DNA from: Buxus sempervirens
Taxonomy: Eukaryota > Streptophyta > Magnoliopsida > Buxales > Buxaceae
Direction: 5' to 3'
NCBI GenBank assembly: GCA_947561395.2
Contig: OX387186.1
Location: 5,238,835 to 5,302,834, forward strand
DNA: 64,000 nucleotides
The translations under genes were made by a program, and so were the position numbers. The notes under the pieces are model-generated. The model was given only the letters and a program-made list of their open reading frames with translations. It ran no database searches and was not told the origin of the DNA. Shown in pieces: positions 39,601 through 49,925 of this stretch; within the stretch, counting starts at the first letter, position 1; every line of letters starts with the position of its first letter.

Positions 39601-42600
39601 CAGTTGCTTCTCCACACCTAAAGAAATGAATGGATTGAAATTAAAGAAAAATAAAATAGGGAAAATAAAAAATTTTAGAAAACAAAGGCGTTATTGTAAT
39701 TTTTATATGATTAAGTGGTAATACACACACACACACACATTAACAACTTCTTATATGCTAAAAGTTTATCATGACAGGAAAAATTGGACCAATGTAATAG
39801 TTGTTTACTTTTTATCTAAAGTAGTTTTGCCTGCTCTTGATTTGTTTTTTATGTTTTTGTATTTAGATGATATGGTAGGCAAGAAGGAGGATATTGAACG
39901 AAGTCATGGCACACTATATGAGGGCAACAAGAACAAGGCAGTTTGCAATTATTGCAGTCATATTATTAGGGGTGGTGTGGTTTCTAGATTGAAGCAACAT
40001 ATAGCAGATGGGTATAAGAATGTGTCAAATTTCCCTGGTGTACCTCCAGAAGTTAAGGAGATGATGAAGGAACATCTTGATTGGTCCAGTATAGGGTTGG
40101 CAATGGGTTGAATACGGTATGGATCTACCTTGATCCGAATCCGAATCGAAAATAAAAATCCGATATCCGAATTTGATCCGAAATTTGATGAATATTTTGT
40201 ATGTGAATCCGAATTCGAAACCGAATTTATATACTGTATCTGAATTCGAAATTCGACCGAATAAATAACTGAAATCCGAATTAGATCCAATTTGAACTTA
40301 AAACTCGAAATTCAAGTTTAACTATTAGCAAATTTTAACTATCAAAACTAATGAGCCATATAAATATTAAAGCAAGACATGAGTAAGGATGGTTCAACCA
40401 TGGTTTATACAAAGTTTACCAATGGTTTAATGAAAGTATATGTTGATTTCGGTTTGGATCCTATTCGGATCGGATATGGACAGATTCGAATTTGGATCCG
40501 AAATCCGTATTCGAACCACGGATCTATATCTCATATTCGAATTTGAGATTTTCGGATCGGATTCGGATATATATCCGACCCATTGCCAGTCCTAGTCTAG
40601 TACAAGCAAGGTAGAAAGGAGGGAGAGATAATAGGATCTGAGGAGGAAGTTGGTAGGCTGTATGAGCGCTAGATAGCATTTCAAATGAGGACATTGCATA
40701 TCCACCTGATTGTGTCATACAGGAAGATCAGGGTAGTTATTGGGTTCAATGGCGGGCATATATGCAGCCAGAGTTTGGTAGGAGGAAGTCTAAGAGGCTT
40801 GGGATCTATAGAGGGACATCTAGAGGGGAAGGTAGAGGGTTTGGTGGCTGTAGGATGCTAGGGGGTGGAGATGGAGCTTTGAGATGATCCCATAGCACAA
40901 GGATGCCCAATCCTCTCATGCAGCCTTCATTTTACAAATCAAAGAATGCAAATAAGAAATGATTGAAAGACGTATGGAGTGGGGAGTAGTATGAGGGATA
41001 AGATGGGCAAATTTATTCCAAAATTCTTCATTTTCAGTCACATTCCAGCAAATGCAGTTGCTTCTCCACACTTGAAGAATAAGATAAAAATGGGCGTAAG
41101 GTCAAACCCAAGATTAGAATACATTGTGCCAATCCTTGGAAAGCTGTATCTGGTCTTGCACCTGCCTTTCAGCCCTTGGTTACATTCAAAATATGTGCTA
41201 GGTCCTCATTATTCTTTTGGTCTGGCCAATGGTATTGCTTACTTTCCCATTGTTGCCCTAGACTTTTTTGTATAAGATTGCTTGCGGATCTTTGTATTGG
41301 ATGTTCTTTCTTGGATTTCTGTGGTTCTCATTTGGAACCTTAAGTTTCGTCTTGACCTTTGGCTTGCAAAATTGGAGGAATTGGGGTCCCTTCTAGTGGC
41401 CCTTAATTCCATGATTCTTGAGCCTAACCTTCTAGATCGTCATATTTGTTTTCTTTCAAAGCAAGGGTTTTTCTACTTCCTGCTCTTTCGTTGAGTTTTT
41501 GTGTACCCTTGTTAATCCTATAACCCTTCATTTTCCACCCCTTCTTATTTGGGAGTCCTCGATCCCTCCCAAGGTGAAGGCCTTTCTTTGGATTGTACTC
41601 TACAATTGCATCAACACTCTTGACGATCCCCAAGGAAAAGGAAGTGGCTAGCTATTTCTCCCTATTTGTGTGTTTTGTTCATTGGAGACAGGGAATCAGT
41701 GGACCATATGATGCTACTTTGTGAGATGGCTAGATTCTTTTGGTGCTTTGTGTTGAAGGGTATTGGGTTGAGTGTAGTCTTCTGATAGAACTCTTCTATC
41801 AGTACCTCGAGCTCGTTTACTCCTCTAGGATTCTCGGCAGCAACTCGGTAAGGTTGAGCAATGCGATTGAAGAATAGAAGAATGAAGAAGATGAAAGGGA
41901 TGTAGTTGGTATTAACTGTAACTGAATGATTACATCAATGGAGGTGTTCGAGAGACCTCCCCTCTCCAAGTTAGCTCATACAAATTCCATAAGAAAAAAC
42001 TCATCCTCTCCCTCCCTCTGTTATTTGATTGTTCGTAACAAACTCCCCTCCCACAGACACGTCATCACCCATATCATTCTCTAACTAATTCCTAACAAAC
42101 TCAGCATCAGTGGCTTCACGTGAGTTTCTTTCTTGGGCTAAAGAGTTGCCTGACGTGGCTGCCCTTCCTCTCCTGACGTGGCTACTCCCCTCCTGGTGTA
42201 TGTGAAACGTATGGGAGGTATGCTGGTACTTGGGATCTCATCATCTTCCCAAGGAGACTAGTTGATCTTGTTCACCAATGGCATTACCATGTGGGTAACT
42301 TGGTTGGCCTGTAACAAAAGTATCTTTGATGCCTTTACTTCTAATAACTACAAAATATTTGAGGACATTATAGTGCTAACCTCGTCTTGGGTGTGCCTTC
42401 ATCAGGAGTTTAGTTTTGCATTTGTCACTGATTTGCTTTGTAATTGGATTACTATGGTGCCTACACATTAGCTTGAGGTTCGATGTAAATTTCTGTCTCA
42501 TAGGGGTCTTATGTTTATCGTGTTTTGCATTTTCTTGCCCATATCTCATGGGTCCTTTTAGTTTCTTACTTTGATCTTAATGAAATTTGCATTAACCACC

Positions 42601-43097
42601 CAAAAAAATTTTTTTTTTGAGATGCTTAGTGTGCCTTAGAAAAGATGCAAGAGATGCATTGAAATGGATTTAAATGGAAACAAGGGTCCTTGATGGATGT
42701 GGTCAGAATTGATTTAAGTACTCATAATGTGATTAAGTACACGGTTTTTAGGAAATGGGATGAAGAAACAAGAATCATATTTGTGACACAAACTAGTTAG
42801 GATAAGGCATTACTATTTTACTCAAACCAGTTAGGATAGGGAGAATAACTCACATAATTTAGACCTGTTAACTACTGGGGGTTGTATTACTATTTTATAC
42901 ATGAACTTAGTTGAATATTTGTTGTGTTACATTTGCTTCATTTGTAACGTGGTTCATCATAGACCTATGGTTCCATTTACTTGGCTGTCAATTGTTTGCA
43001 GGGTATAACTCTTTTCATACTTACAGTGCATACTTTCTTTCCCGTTGCATATGAGGGTTGCAACCTGTATTGGAGGAAACCTTTAAATCCATTAAAG
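30616..43097 (+). CDS. TPC1: Two-pore cation channel TPC1, N-terminal exons (partial)
   Basis: Four exons, 30616-30750, 37742-37885, 38144-38251 and 43002-43097, join in phase 0 at GT-AG sites to give the first 161 residues. The start MEDPLIG carries the acidic dileucine-type signal that sorts TPC1 to the vacuole. Residues 21-45 match the conserved N-terminal block ([10 protein letters not shown], then RAAGLVDL). Exon 2 supplies [13 protein letters not shown] and transmembrane helix S1 (about residues 69-93). Exon 3 is the lumenal S1-S2 loop (PLWC...[21 protein letters not shown]). Exon 4 is S2 ([13 protein letters not shown]). TPC1 is the slow vacuolar Ca2+-activated cation channel used in stress calcium signalling. 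No later exon (remaining helices, EF hands) was found before 64000, so the gene either continues beyond the window across an intron of more than 20.9 kb or is broken. The four exons themselves look intact. Confidence 0.9.
30751..32550 (+). other. TPC1 intron 1, 5' part
   Basis: GTTAGA donor. Includes two copies of agagcctatgagtagct (31358 and 31439) in a locally repetitive stretch, and otherwise AT-rich sequence with nothing recognisable. Confidence 0.5.
32551..32835 (-). mobile_element. LINE 3' end fragment
   Basis: A T14 tract followed by gatcagtaatcaaggagata then tatattaatgg, which closely parallels the 3' end of the LINE at 52694 (T tract, then gatcggtaatgaagaaatat). It is therefore the 3' terminus of a minus-strand LINE with its poly(A) tail, 5'-truncated or decayed beyond about 32835. 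Confidence 0.65.
33138..33400 (+). pseudogene. LINE reverse-transcriptase fragment
   Basis: The frame from 33138 reads [17 protein letters not shown], the conserved LINE ORF2 block before the RT active site, then a decayed [10 protein letters not shown] segment. It stops at 33335. Neither a 5' nor a 3' terminus was found. It is in sense orientation in TPC1 intron 1. Confidence 0.75.
33958..34920 (-). pseudogene. LINE ORF2 C-terminus with RNase H domain
   Basis: Minus-strand translation across frameshifts gives an RNase H domain: [20 protein letters not shown] near 34400-34340, then [13 protein letters not shown], then [13 protein letters not shown] near 34150. It is preceded by a decayed W-R-E-Q-N region near 34700. 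Stops are scattered through it. The relict belongs to the plant LINE type with a C-terminal RNase H, like the copy at 3190-4399. It is antisense in TPC1 intron 1. Confidence 0.75.
34921..37741 (+). other. TPC1 intron 1, 3' part
   Basis: Mostly AT-rich. The segment from 35440 (gggggactgttgagattatg) resembles a polypurine tract plus LTR start of a decayed retrotransposon, but no partner end was found. A CA/TG-rich microsatellite lies at 36735-36820. Confidence 0.45.
38643..38698. repeat. Perfect 20-bp inverted repeat (hairpin)
   Basis: ATGGGACCTTTACTTTTTTT at 38643-38662 is exactly complementary to 38679-38698 across a 16-base spacer. A third, direct copy of gggacctttactttgttcc follows at 38731. 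Confidence 0.9.
39102..39314. repeat. Tandem duplication of a unit of about 106 bp
   Basis: Units 39102-39208 and 39209-39314 align head to tail (tatttccaa..., gatagaacagagtcatt, tcttggatcctcggtgg). Divergence of perhaps 15% indicates an old duplication. No coding function is apparent. Confidence 0.8.
39872..40900 (+). pseudogene. BED-finger hAT transposase fragment, interrupted
   Basis: From 39872 the frame reads a BED zinc finger: CNYC, then [14 protein letters not shown], then [17 protein letters not shown]. At 40092 it is cut by a 503-bp hAT-type insertion. Removing that insertion with one TSD copy lets the frame continue ([11 protein letters not shown]) before a TAA stop. Further downstream, other frames give a Gly/Arg-rich hAT-like linker ([19 protein letters not shown], about 40740-40815) and a PSFY motif. 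No catalytic domain follows. It is the N-terminal piece of a dead element in TPC1 intron 3. Confidence 0.7.
40092..40594. mobile_element. Non-autonomous hAT-type element inside BED pseudogene
   Basis: Terminal inverted repeats tagggttggcaatgggtt at the left and, complementing the right end, taggactggcaatgggtc. The 8-bp flanks agree at seven of eight positions (gtccagta 40084-40091, gtctagta 40595-40602). The interior has repeated ccgaatccgaat-type subterminal words and no coding frame. The TIR core ggcaatggg links it to the element at 25943-26373. Confidence 0.85.
40970..42612 (+). pseudogene. LINE ORF2 3' remnant split by a solo LTR
   Basis: Decayed plus-strand LINE sequence. 41560-41640 gives a [13 protein letters not shown] start of the zinc-binding module, followed by a [19 protein letters not shown] segment near 41700. 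After the solo [14 protein letters not shown] sequence and a W-R-N-N-like block ([19 protein letters not shown], 42322-42375) lead to the 3' UTR. The element ends taatgaaatttgcattaacc plus an A7 tract near 42607. The 5' limit is approximate. Confidence 0.65.
41783..42243. mobile_element. Solo LTR (461 bp)
   Basis: Begins TGATAGAA, ends GATCTCATCA, and is bounded by a perfect 5-bp duplication TCTTC (41778-41782 and 42244-42248). It splits a LINE reading region that rejoins when the segment and one TSD are removed. No internal coding domains are present, so it is a solo LTR left by recombination. Superfamily and orientation cannot be told from the LTR alone. Confidence 0.8.
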
Positions 43098-43462
43098 GTA
43101 TGTATCTACCTATTTTATTATTTATTTATTTTTTGTAATTTTATTATATATATACACATATATTCACACTTATATATAATGTTGTTAGAATCCTTAGTTT
43201 TTTGATAAATAACCAACTTATATTGAAAATAAAAAAGGAGGAGAATGTACATGATTTTAGACCAGGAATCCAAAAACTTGCTTATATGTGAACTCTTTGG
43301 CTTCTCTAGGCACTTGAGTAAACATGATTTTAAACCTGGAATCCAAAAACTTTGCCAATCAAAATGGATGGATAAGCTTCTGAAAGCTATCATGAAAAGA
43401 TGCAACCAATTGTATCACACTATTTGATTCCCTTCGATTGTCACCGCGGTGTGTGTTGGGGG
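43098..43462 (+). other. TPC1 intron 4 start
   Basis: GTATGT donor followed by TA-rich sequence and a diverged direct repeat (accaggaatccaaaaactt at 43261, acctggaatccaaaaacttt at 43335). No exon 5 was seen. Confidence 0.6.
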
Positions 43463-43825
43463 TGTTGAGTTGTGTAGAGTCTGATCATGCTGGACACCCA
43501 GCCACAGCTGGCGAGTCAAGCTCGCGGAGGGCGCTGCCCCCTGTTCGTAAGGTGGGGGTTTGGGGGCGGAGCTTCTGAGGCGAAAATTCGCAAGAGGGTA
43601 TTTCGGGTATTTCTATTGTATTAGGGTTATATTTCTCTTTGTATTGTTTTATCCTTGTAAGCTTCGACCATTCTGAGATTATAGTGAAACAGTACCAGCG
43701 GCCGTGGACTTAGCCCTATTTTGGGGTGAAACACGTAAAATCTCAGTGTTTAATTTCTTGTTTGATTTTTTCTATTGTTTTCTTTGTTTCTCACGATCTC
43801 TAGGAATCATGTTGGATTCCTAACA
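43463..43825 (+). repeat. 5' LTR of the copia element
   Basis: 363 bp, starts TGTTGAG and ends CCTAACA. A promoter-like region is not obvious. It has a nine-base insertion relative to the 3' LTR near its start. Confidence 0.9.
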
Positions 43826-43857
43826 ACTGGATCAGAGCTTTGGTTTGAGTGGGAGCA

Positions 43858-46800
43858 ATGGCCACAGAAGATGGTTAGATCAAGATCGAGAAGTTTGATG
43901 GTTTAGACTTCGGATTCTGGAAGATGCAAATTGAAGATTACTTGTATGGCGAGGATCTGTATTTACCTCTCATAGGAGAGGAACAAAAAGAGATGAGTGA
44001 TGCAGATTGGGCGATTCTTGACAGAAAAGCCCTAGGGGTTATTTGTCTATCACTAACTCGCAAAGTTGTGTTCAACATTGCAAAAGAGACAAGTAAAACA
44101 TCTCTCATGAAAGCCCTATCAGATATGTACGAGAAACCCTCTGCCTGTAATAAGGTATATCTGATGCGACGTCTATTCAATTTGAGAATGGAAGAAGGTG
44201 CCTCAGTGACAGAACATCTAAACGAGTTCAACACTATCATAACTCAGTTAAGTTTTGTGGATATTGATTTCGAAGACGAAATCAGGGCTTTGATTCTCCT
44301 TTCATCTTTGCAAAAAAGCTGGAATGGCATTATGACAACAGTGAGCAGTTTTGCAGGAAAAACGAAATTAAATTTCAATGATGTGCGGGATTTGATTCTA
44401 AGTGAGGATGTTCGCGGAAGAGAACTGAGCCAAACATTAGGATCAGCTTTGAACACAGAGAGCAGAGGCAGGATGATAGACAGAAAAAATGGTCATGCTA
44501 GATCAAAATCCAAACATAGAAGCAAGTCAAAATCCAGGGGTTCATCAGGGTGTTGGAACTGTCGAAAACAAGGACATTTCAAACATGAGTGTCGGGCACC
44601 CAAGAAGAAGTTTAACAAAGGTGAAGACAAGCAATCTGTGAATGTTACCGAAGAGATTAGCGATGCTCTTATTCTCAGGGTGGACAGTCCGTTTGAATCA
44701 TGGGTATTGGATTCAGAAGCATCGTTTCATTCTTGCCCACATAAGGAAATCATGGAAAACTATGTTAGTGGTGATTTCGGAAAGGTTTACTTGGCTGATA
44801 ATGAACCTTTGAGTATTGTGGGAAAGGGAGATGTTCGGATCAAGACCCCTAGCGGAGGTGTATGGCTACTGCAGAATGTGAGACACATTTTGGGTTTGAA
44901 AAGAAATCTAACTTCTGTTGGGCAACTTGATGTTGAAGGGTATGCAGTATCCTTCATGGGTGGATTGTGGAAGATCACCAAAGGTGCAATGATAGTGGCT
45001 TGTGGGAGAAAGACAGGCACACTCTATATGATTACCAGCATCCGAGATATTGTTGTTGTTGCAAACAAAGAAGCAGATTTAGATCTGTAGCATTGCAGAC
45101 TTGGCCACATGAGCGAGAAAGGAATGAAGGTACTCTGTTCAAAAGGAAAACTGCTGGGACTTAAATCAGTCGATATTGGTCTCTGTGAAGACTGTATTTA
45201 TGGTAAACAGAAAAAGGTGGGATTCTCAAAGAGTGGCAGAACACTGAAGATAGAAAGGTTAGAGCTGGTTCACACTGATTTGTGGGGGCCTACTCTAGTT
45301 TCATCCCTTGGTGGCTCATCTTATTATATTACCTTCATTGGTGATTCGACAAGGAAGGTATGGGTTTATTTTCTGAAAAATAAATCTGATGCTTTTGATA
45401 AAATGGAAATCCTTGGTAGAAAATAAAACAGGTTTGAAGCTGAAGTGCTTGCGATCTGATAATGGAGGAGAGTACAATCTTACAGAGTTTAAGGAATACT
45501 ATGCTGTCAATGGAATTAGGATGGAGAAAACCATCAAGGGAACTCCTTAGCAGAATGGAGTTGCAAAACGTATGAACAGAACTCTTAATGAGAGGGCTAG
45601 ATGTTTGAGGATATACCGGGTTACGTCAGATGTTTTGGGCTGATGCATTTAACACTGCAGCCTTTCTAATTAACCGAGGACCTTCTATACTTTTGGATGA
45701 ACGTATACCAGAGGAGGTTTGGAGCAGAAATGAGGTAAATCTTTCTTTTCTAAAAGTCTTTGGTTGTATTTCTTATGTGCACATAGATTCTACTGCTAGA
45801 AATAAGCTTGATGCTAAGTCTGTGAAGTGCACTTTCATTGGGTATGGTGGTGATGAATTCGGGTATCGATTTTGGGATGATTAGAATTGGAAAATAATTC
45901 GAAGTAAAGATGTCATATTCAATGAGCAGGTTATGTACAAAGACAGATTTGGAGCAGTAGATTCTGACAGTGTAGGTTCCTAGGTTAGAGACTTTGAGTA
46001 TGTAGAATTAGAAGATATTACTGACTCCGACACAAAGGGGAGTACTCAAAACAGTCAAGAGGTAGCTTGTCCACAAGCAGAATCCAGCACACCAGTTACT
46101 GAACCTAGAAGGTCAACCAGACAACACAGAGTTCCACAAAGATATTTACCATCCTTACTCTATACTTTATACTTATACATCCATATAATATATACTTCAC
46201 ACTTTCATTATTCATAAAAAAAAAAAAAAAAGTTGGTGGTGAACCTGTGAGTTCTAATGAATCTTTGCAAATAGAGGATGCAAGCAAGTGGGAGTTGGCG
46301 ATGCAAGATGAAATGGATTCTCTAATTTCAAACAAGACATGGGAATTAACAGAGCTCCCTAAAGGCAAAAAGGCCTTACATAACAAGTGGGTTTACAGGA
46401 TAAAAGAAGAAACTAATGGCAGCAAACGGTTTAAGGCCAGGTTAGTTGTGAAAGGTTTTCAACAAAAGGAAGGTGTTGATTACACAGAAATCTTCTCACC
46501 TGTGGTGAAGTTAACTACTATCAAATTGGTTTTGGGAATTGTGGCTATTGAGAATTTGTATCTGGAGCAGATGAATGTAAAGACAGCGTTCCTCCATGGT
46601 GATCTAGAGGAAGAGATTTACATGAAGCAACCACAGGGTTCTGTAGTTGAAAGCAAAAATGAGCTTGTGTGTAAGCTGCAAAAGAGCTTATATGGTTTGA
46701 AACAGGCCCCAAGATAGTGGTACAAGAAATTTGATGGATTCATACACAAGATTGGCTTCTTGAGATGTCAAGCAGATCATTGCTATTATGTGAAAAGGTC

Positions 46801-47760
46801 TGACAATAGTTTCATTATTTTACTTCTGTATGTGGATAATATGTTGATTGCAGAGTCTTGCATTCAAGAGGTAAATAATGTGAAGAAACTGTTGTATGAG
46901 CAATTTGCAATGAAGGATTTGAGAGCTGCAAATCGGATTCTTGGAATGCAGATTATAAGAGACAAAGTGACTGGTACCTTGAAGCTGTCACAGGCTGACT
47001 ATGTCAGAAAAGTTTTAAGCAAATTCAATATGCAAAATGCGAAGCCAGTAAACAGTCCTTTAGCTAGTCATTTCAGACTAACTAAAGAATAGTCACCTAC
47101 AACCGAGGTGGAGCGTGCTTATATGGAAAGAACTCCCTATGCTTTAGCAGTTGGCAGTCTTATGTATGCAATGGTGTGTACTAGATCAGACATAGCACAT
47201 GCAGTGGAAGTAGTAAGTAGGTACATGAGTAATCTAGGAAAGCAACATTGGGAGGCAGTAAAATGGATCTTTTGGTATTTACAGGGTACCACAGATACAA
47301 CATTGTGCTTTAAAGGAGGAGGCTTAAAATTGCAGGGTTATGTTGATTCTAATCTAGTTGGAGATGTTGATAACAGGAAGAGTACTACAGGGCATATTTA
47401 TACCTTGAATGGTACTGGACTGAGTTGGATCTCTCAATTGCAGAAAATTGTAGCTCTTTCTACAACAGAAGCAGAGTATGTTGCAGTTACAGAAGCTATC
47501 AAGGAGATGGTTTGGTTACAAGGTTTTTTAACTGAATTGGGAAAGGGGCAGAAGAATAGTGTTTTGTATTGTGATAGTCAAAGTGCCATCTATCTTGCTA
47601 AAATCCAATATTTCATTCAAGAACCAAGTACATATAGTTGAGGTACCATTTCATTCGGTCTTTATTAGAAGATAAAGTATTGGCTCTTGAGAAGATTCTA
47701 GGAAGTGAAAATCCAACTGATATGTTAAGTCACTTTTGATAAACTGAAGCTATGTAGAGC
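43858..47760 (+). pseudogene. copia gag-pol polyprotein, inactivated
   Basis: The frame opens ATGGCCACAGAAGATGG at 43858 and meets a TAG at codon 7. It continues as gag, with a CX2CX4HX4C zinc knuckle near 44548, then protease with DSEAS instead of DSGAS (44710). Integrase follows with an HX..H/CX2C region (GLCEDCIYGKQKK), then RT (46247-47092) with YVDN where YVDD is expected (46829), and RNase H (about 47300-47640). In-frame TAG stops lie at about 43876, 45088, 45547, 45882, 45988, 46715 and 47090. Frameshifts occur near 45400 and 47600. An A16 tract preceded by TA-rich sequence (about 46160-46232) interrupts the RT start. Not capable of its own transposition. Confidence 0.9.
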
Positions 47761-47879
47761 TTCAGTTGGTTTGGGCACTTGATGATTGGGATCTTTGTCA
47801 CTGGTCTATTGTTCAGCTATGTTTCTTTGAGGATTTGAAGCTTGAGAATTTAGATGAGATTAGCCTCTAAGTGGGAGAT

Positions 47880-48245
47880 TATTGAGTTTGATCATACTGG
47901 ACACTTAGCCACAGCTAGCGAGTCGAGCTCCGCTGTGAGCTCGCGGGGGGTAGCACCCCCCTACCCGTAAGGTGGGGGTTCGGGGGCGGAGCCTCCGAGG
48001 CAAAAATTCGCAAGAGGGTATTTCAAGTATTTTCATTGTATTAGGGTTATATTTCCCTTTGTATTGTTCTATCCTAGTAAGCTTCGACCATTCTGAGATT
48101 ATAGTGAAACAGTACCAGCGGCCGTGGACGTAGCCCTATTCTGGGGTGAACCACGTAAAATCTCAGTGTCTAATTTCTTGTTTGATTCTTTCTATTGTTC
48201 TCTTTGTTTCTCATGATCTCTAGGAATCACGTCGGATTCCTAACA
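47880..48245 (+). repeat. 3' LTR of the copia element
   Basis: 366 bp, starts TATTGAG (TG mutated to TA) and ends CCTAACA. It carries a longer GC-rich segment near 47935 than the 5' LTR. Confidence 0.9.
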
Positions 48246-48250
48246 GGGGG

Positions 48251-49925
48251 TCCAACTAAAAATTCAGCTCTATCAGTTGCTCTGCAGGCGGTGTCCAAGA
48301 ACAGCTTGCACTTGACAGGCCTAGAAAGAGAATTCGTTCAATGTACAATTTGAGTACAATATGCTTTGATACAAAAATCCCATGAACTCTTGGGAGAGAT
48401 CCATAAGGTAGCATCCCCATCACGGACTTGATAAATTGAATGGGGGCAGCATCAACAAATATTTTTCTTTTTTTTCCCTTGTGTTCCACTACATTCCTAG
48501 CTCTATGATTTTCCACACGTCCAATAATGAGCATAGACTTTGGCCAAATACTCTATCCAACCTTATAAGATGCATGATACGTCATGAGCTTCCAATTGAT
48601 GCGGAAATAAATGAGCCACTGAGTTACCATATCTAAGGCACATTAGAGACACCTGAGGTGGTAGAAGTGTCTCCTCATTTGCAGAGTATCATATATAATG
48701 AAGGGTTTGACTCTAGTTGGAATCAAAGAATTCCACAATTGATTGTGAGGAGATCCTAGTAGGAGGATTGTCTATATTTGCCCAAAGGAACATGAAACTT
48801 GAAAGGGGTATCATAGAAAATCTGCCTCCTAGATTGGAATTTTTAAGAAGAGGTTAGTCTAGTCAATAAATATTCTTAATAAAGAGTTGTCATTAAAAGG
48901 TTTATTCTTGCTTAAGAATACGTTTTTATGTATAAATAAACATGTAACTTACATATTAACTCATACATATGGAAAGAACTTCTGGTCTATCTAACTGGAT
49001 TTTGTTTTTGTTGATAGGGCCATTTGTATGAGTTTCATTCTTAATATCCTATGTTCTTCATATTTTCTGAGGAAAAGTATGGTTTGCATACATACATACA
49101 TATATAAATATGTATATATTCATGTTTGCATGTATATATGTACGTATACACACATATATGCATTTATATATTTATATATGTATGTATGTATGCATGTTTG
49201 TATGAATTCTTCTAGGAATCTGTCAAATTCCTGTATATATTAACGTGTAAGAAAATTTTGCGAATAACACTATGGAATTGAATTCCCTCATTCTATTTTA
49301 AACTGTAAAAATCCTAAAATGAGAGCCAATTGTGCAAACTTACAAACAAAGCTCACAAGGTTTAATAGAATGTTTGCGGTTGATTTTCCATAACTTTCTG
49401 ATGGGTATTCGTTTTGGGAGCTTTTTGGTTTTTATCAGGAGAAAAATAATTTTTTAAGAAATTGTTTGTTCAATTAGTTATGATGCTAAAATTTGGCAGC
49501 CTCTAATTCTGTTTAACTTGTATGGAAATTACAAGTATCTAGAAACTGTTTTTGTGGAATTTGGAAGAATATTGGAGGTAAGGGTTTGCTTTTCTACTGT
49601 GTTTACTGCTTCTTCTTCTTCTTCTTTTTTTTTTTCCAAATTATTTTCTGCTTGTGCTTCGGAGCACTGCATGCTTCATGTGGTGATTAGAAACACTGCA
49701 TGCTTCTCTTTTGGACTTGCTTCCAGTCCTGGCTTGGATTCCTTTTTGTACTGGGGGCAAACTCGTGCTGCTAAATGTTTGCCTTTTTGCTTGCACATGG
49801 TTAAAGTGGTATCAAGCAGTGGATGTATAGAAGGCAGGTCTCAAAATCTACAAAAACTCTCATGGAGTAAGCAGACAGTACAATACATGCCATATATGTA
49901 GGACCTAAAATTGCCAAGCAACATC
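48251..49925 (+). other. TPC1 intron 4, between copia and LINE
   Basis: No TPC1 exon was recognised. A minus-strand open stretch at 48256-48534 (92 codons) has no recognisable family. A diverged (ATGT)n/(TACA)n microsatellite occupies about 49085-49205. Confidence 0.5.

Larger units (their letters stand above)
38252..39871 (+). other. TPC1 intron 3, 5' part
   Basis: Contains a perfect inverted repeat at 38643-38698, a diverged tandem duplication at 39102-39314 and an (AC)n run at 39724-39738, listed separately. No gene was seen. Confidence 0.55.
43463..48245 (+). mobile_element. Ty1/copia LTR retrotransposon, defective
   Basis: A 4783-bp element with LTRs 43463-43825 and 47880-48245, flanked by the 5-bp duplication GGGGG (43458-43462 and 48246-48250). 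A primer-binding-like tggatcagagc follows the left LTR (initiator-Met type, one base short of TGGTATCAGAGC). The polypurine tract gtgggaga precedes the right LTR. Domains run gag, protease, integrase, RT, RNase H, the copia order. LTRs differ by roughly 30 substitutions plus indels, so the insertion is not recent. It lies in sense orientation in TPC1 intron 4. Confidence 0.93.

Noticed and set aside
43463-48245. Active copia retrotransposon
   Set aside because: Multiple TAG stops, frameshifts, changed protease and RT active sites and diverged LTRs exclude autonomy.
49028-49243. ORF rich in Tyr, Ile and Cys
   Set aside because: A translation of a TA/TG microsatellite.
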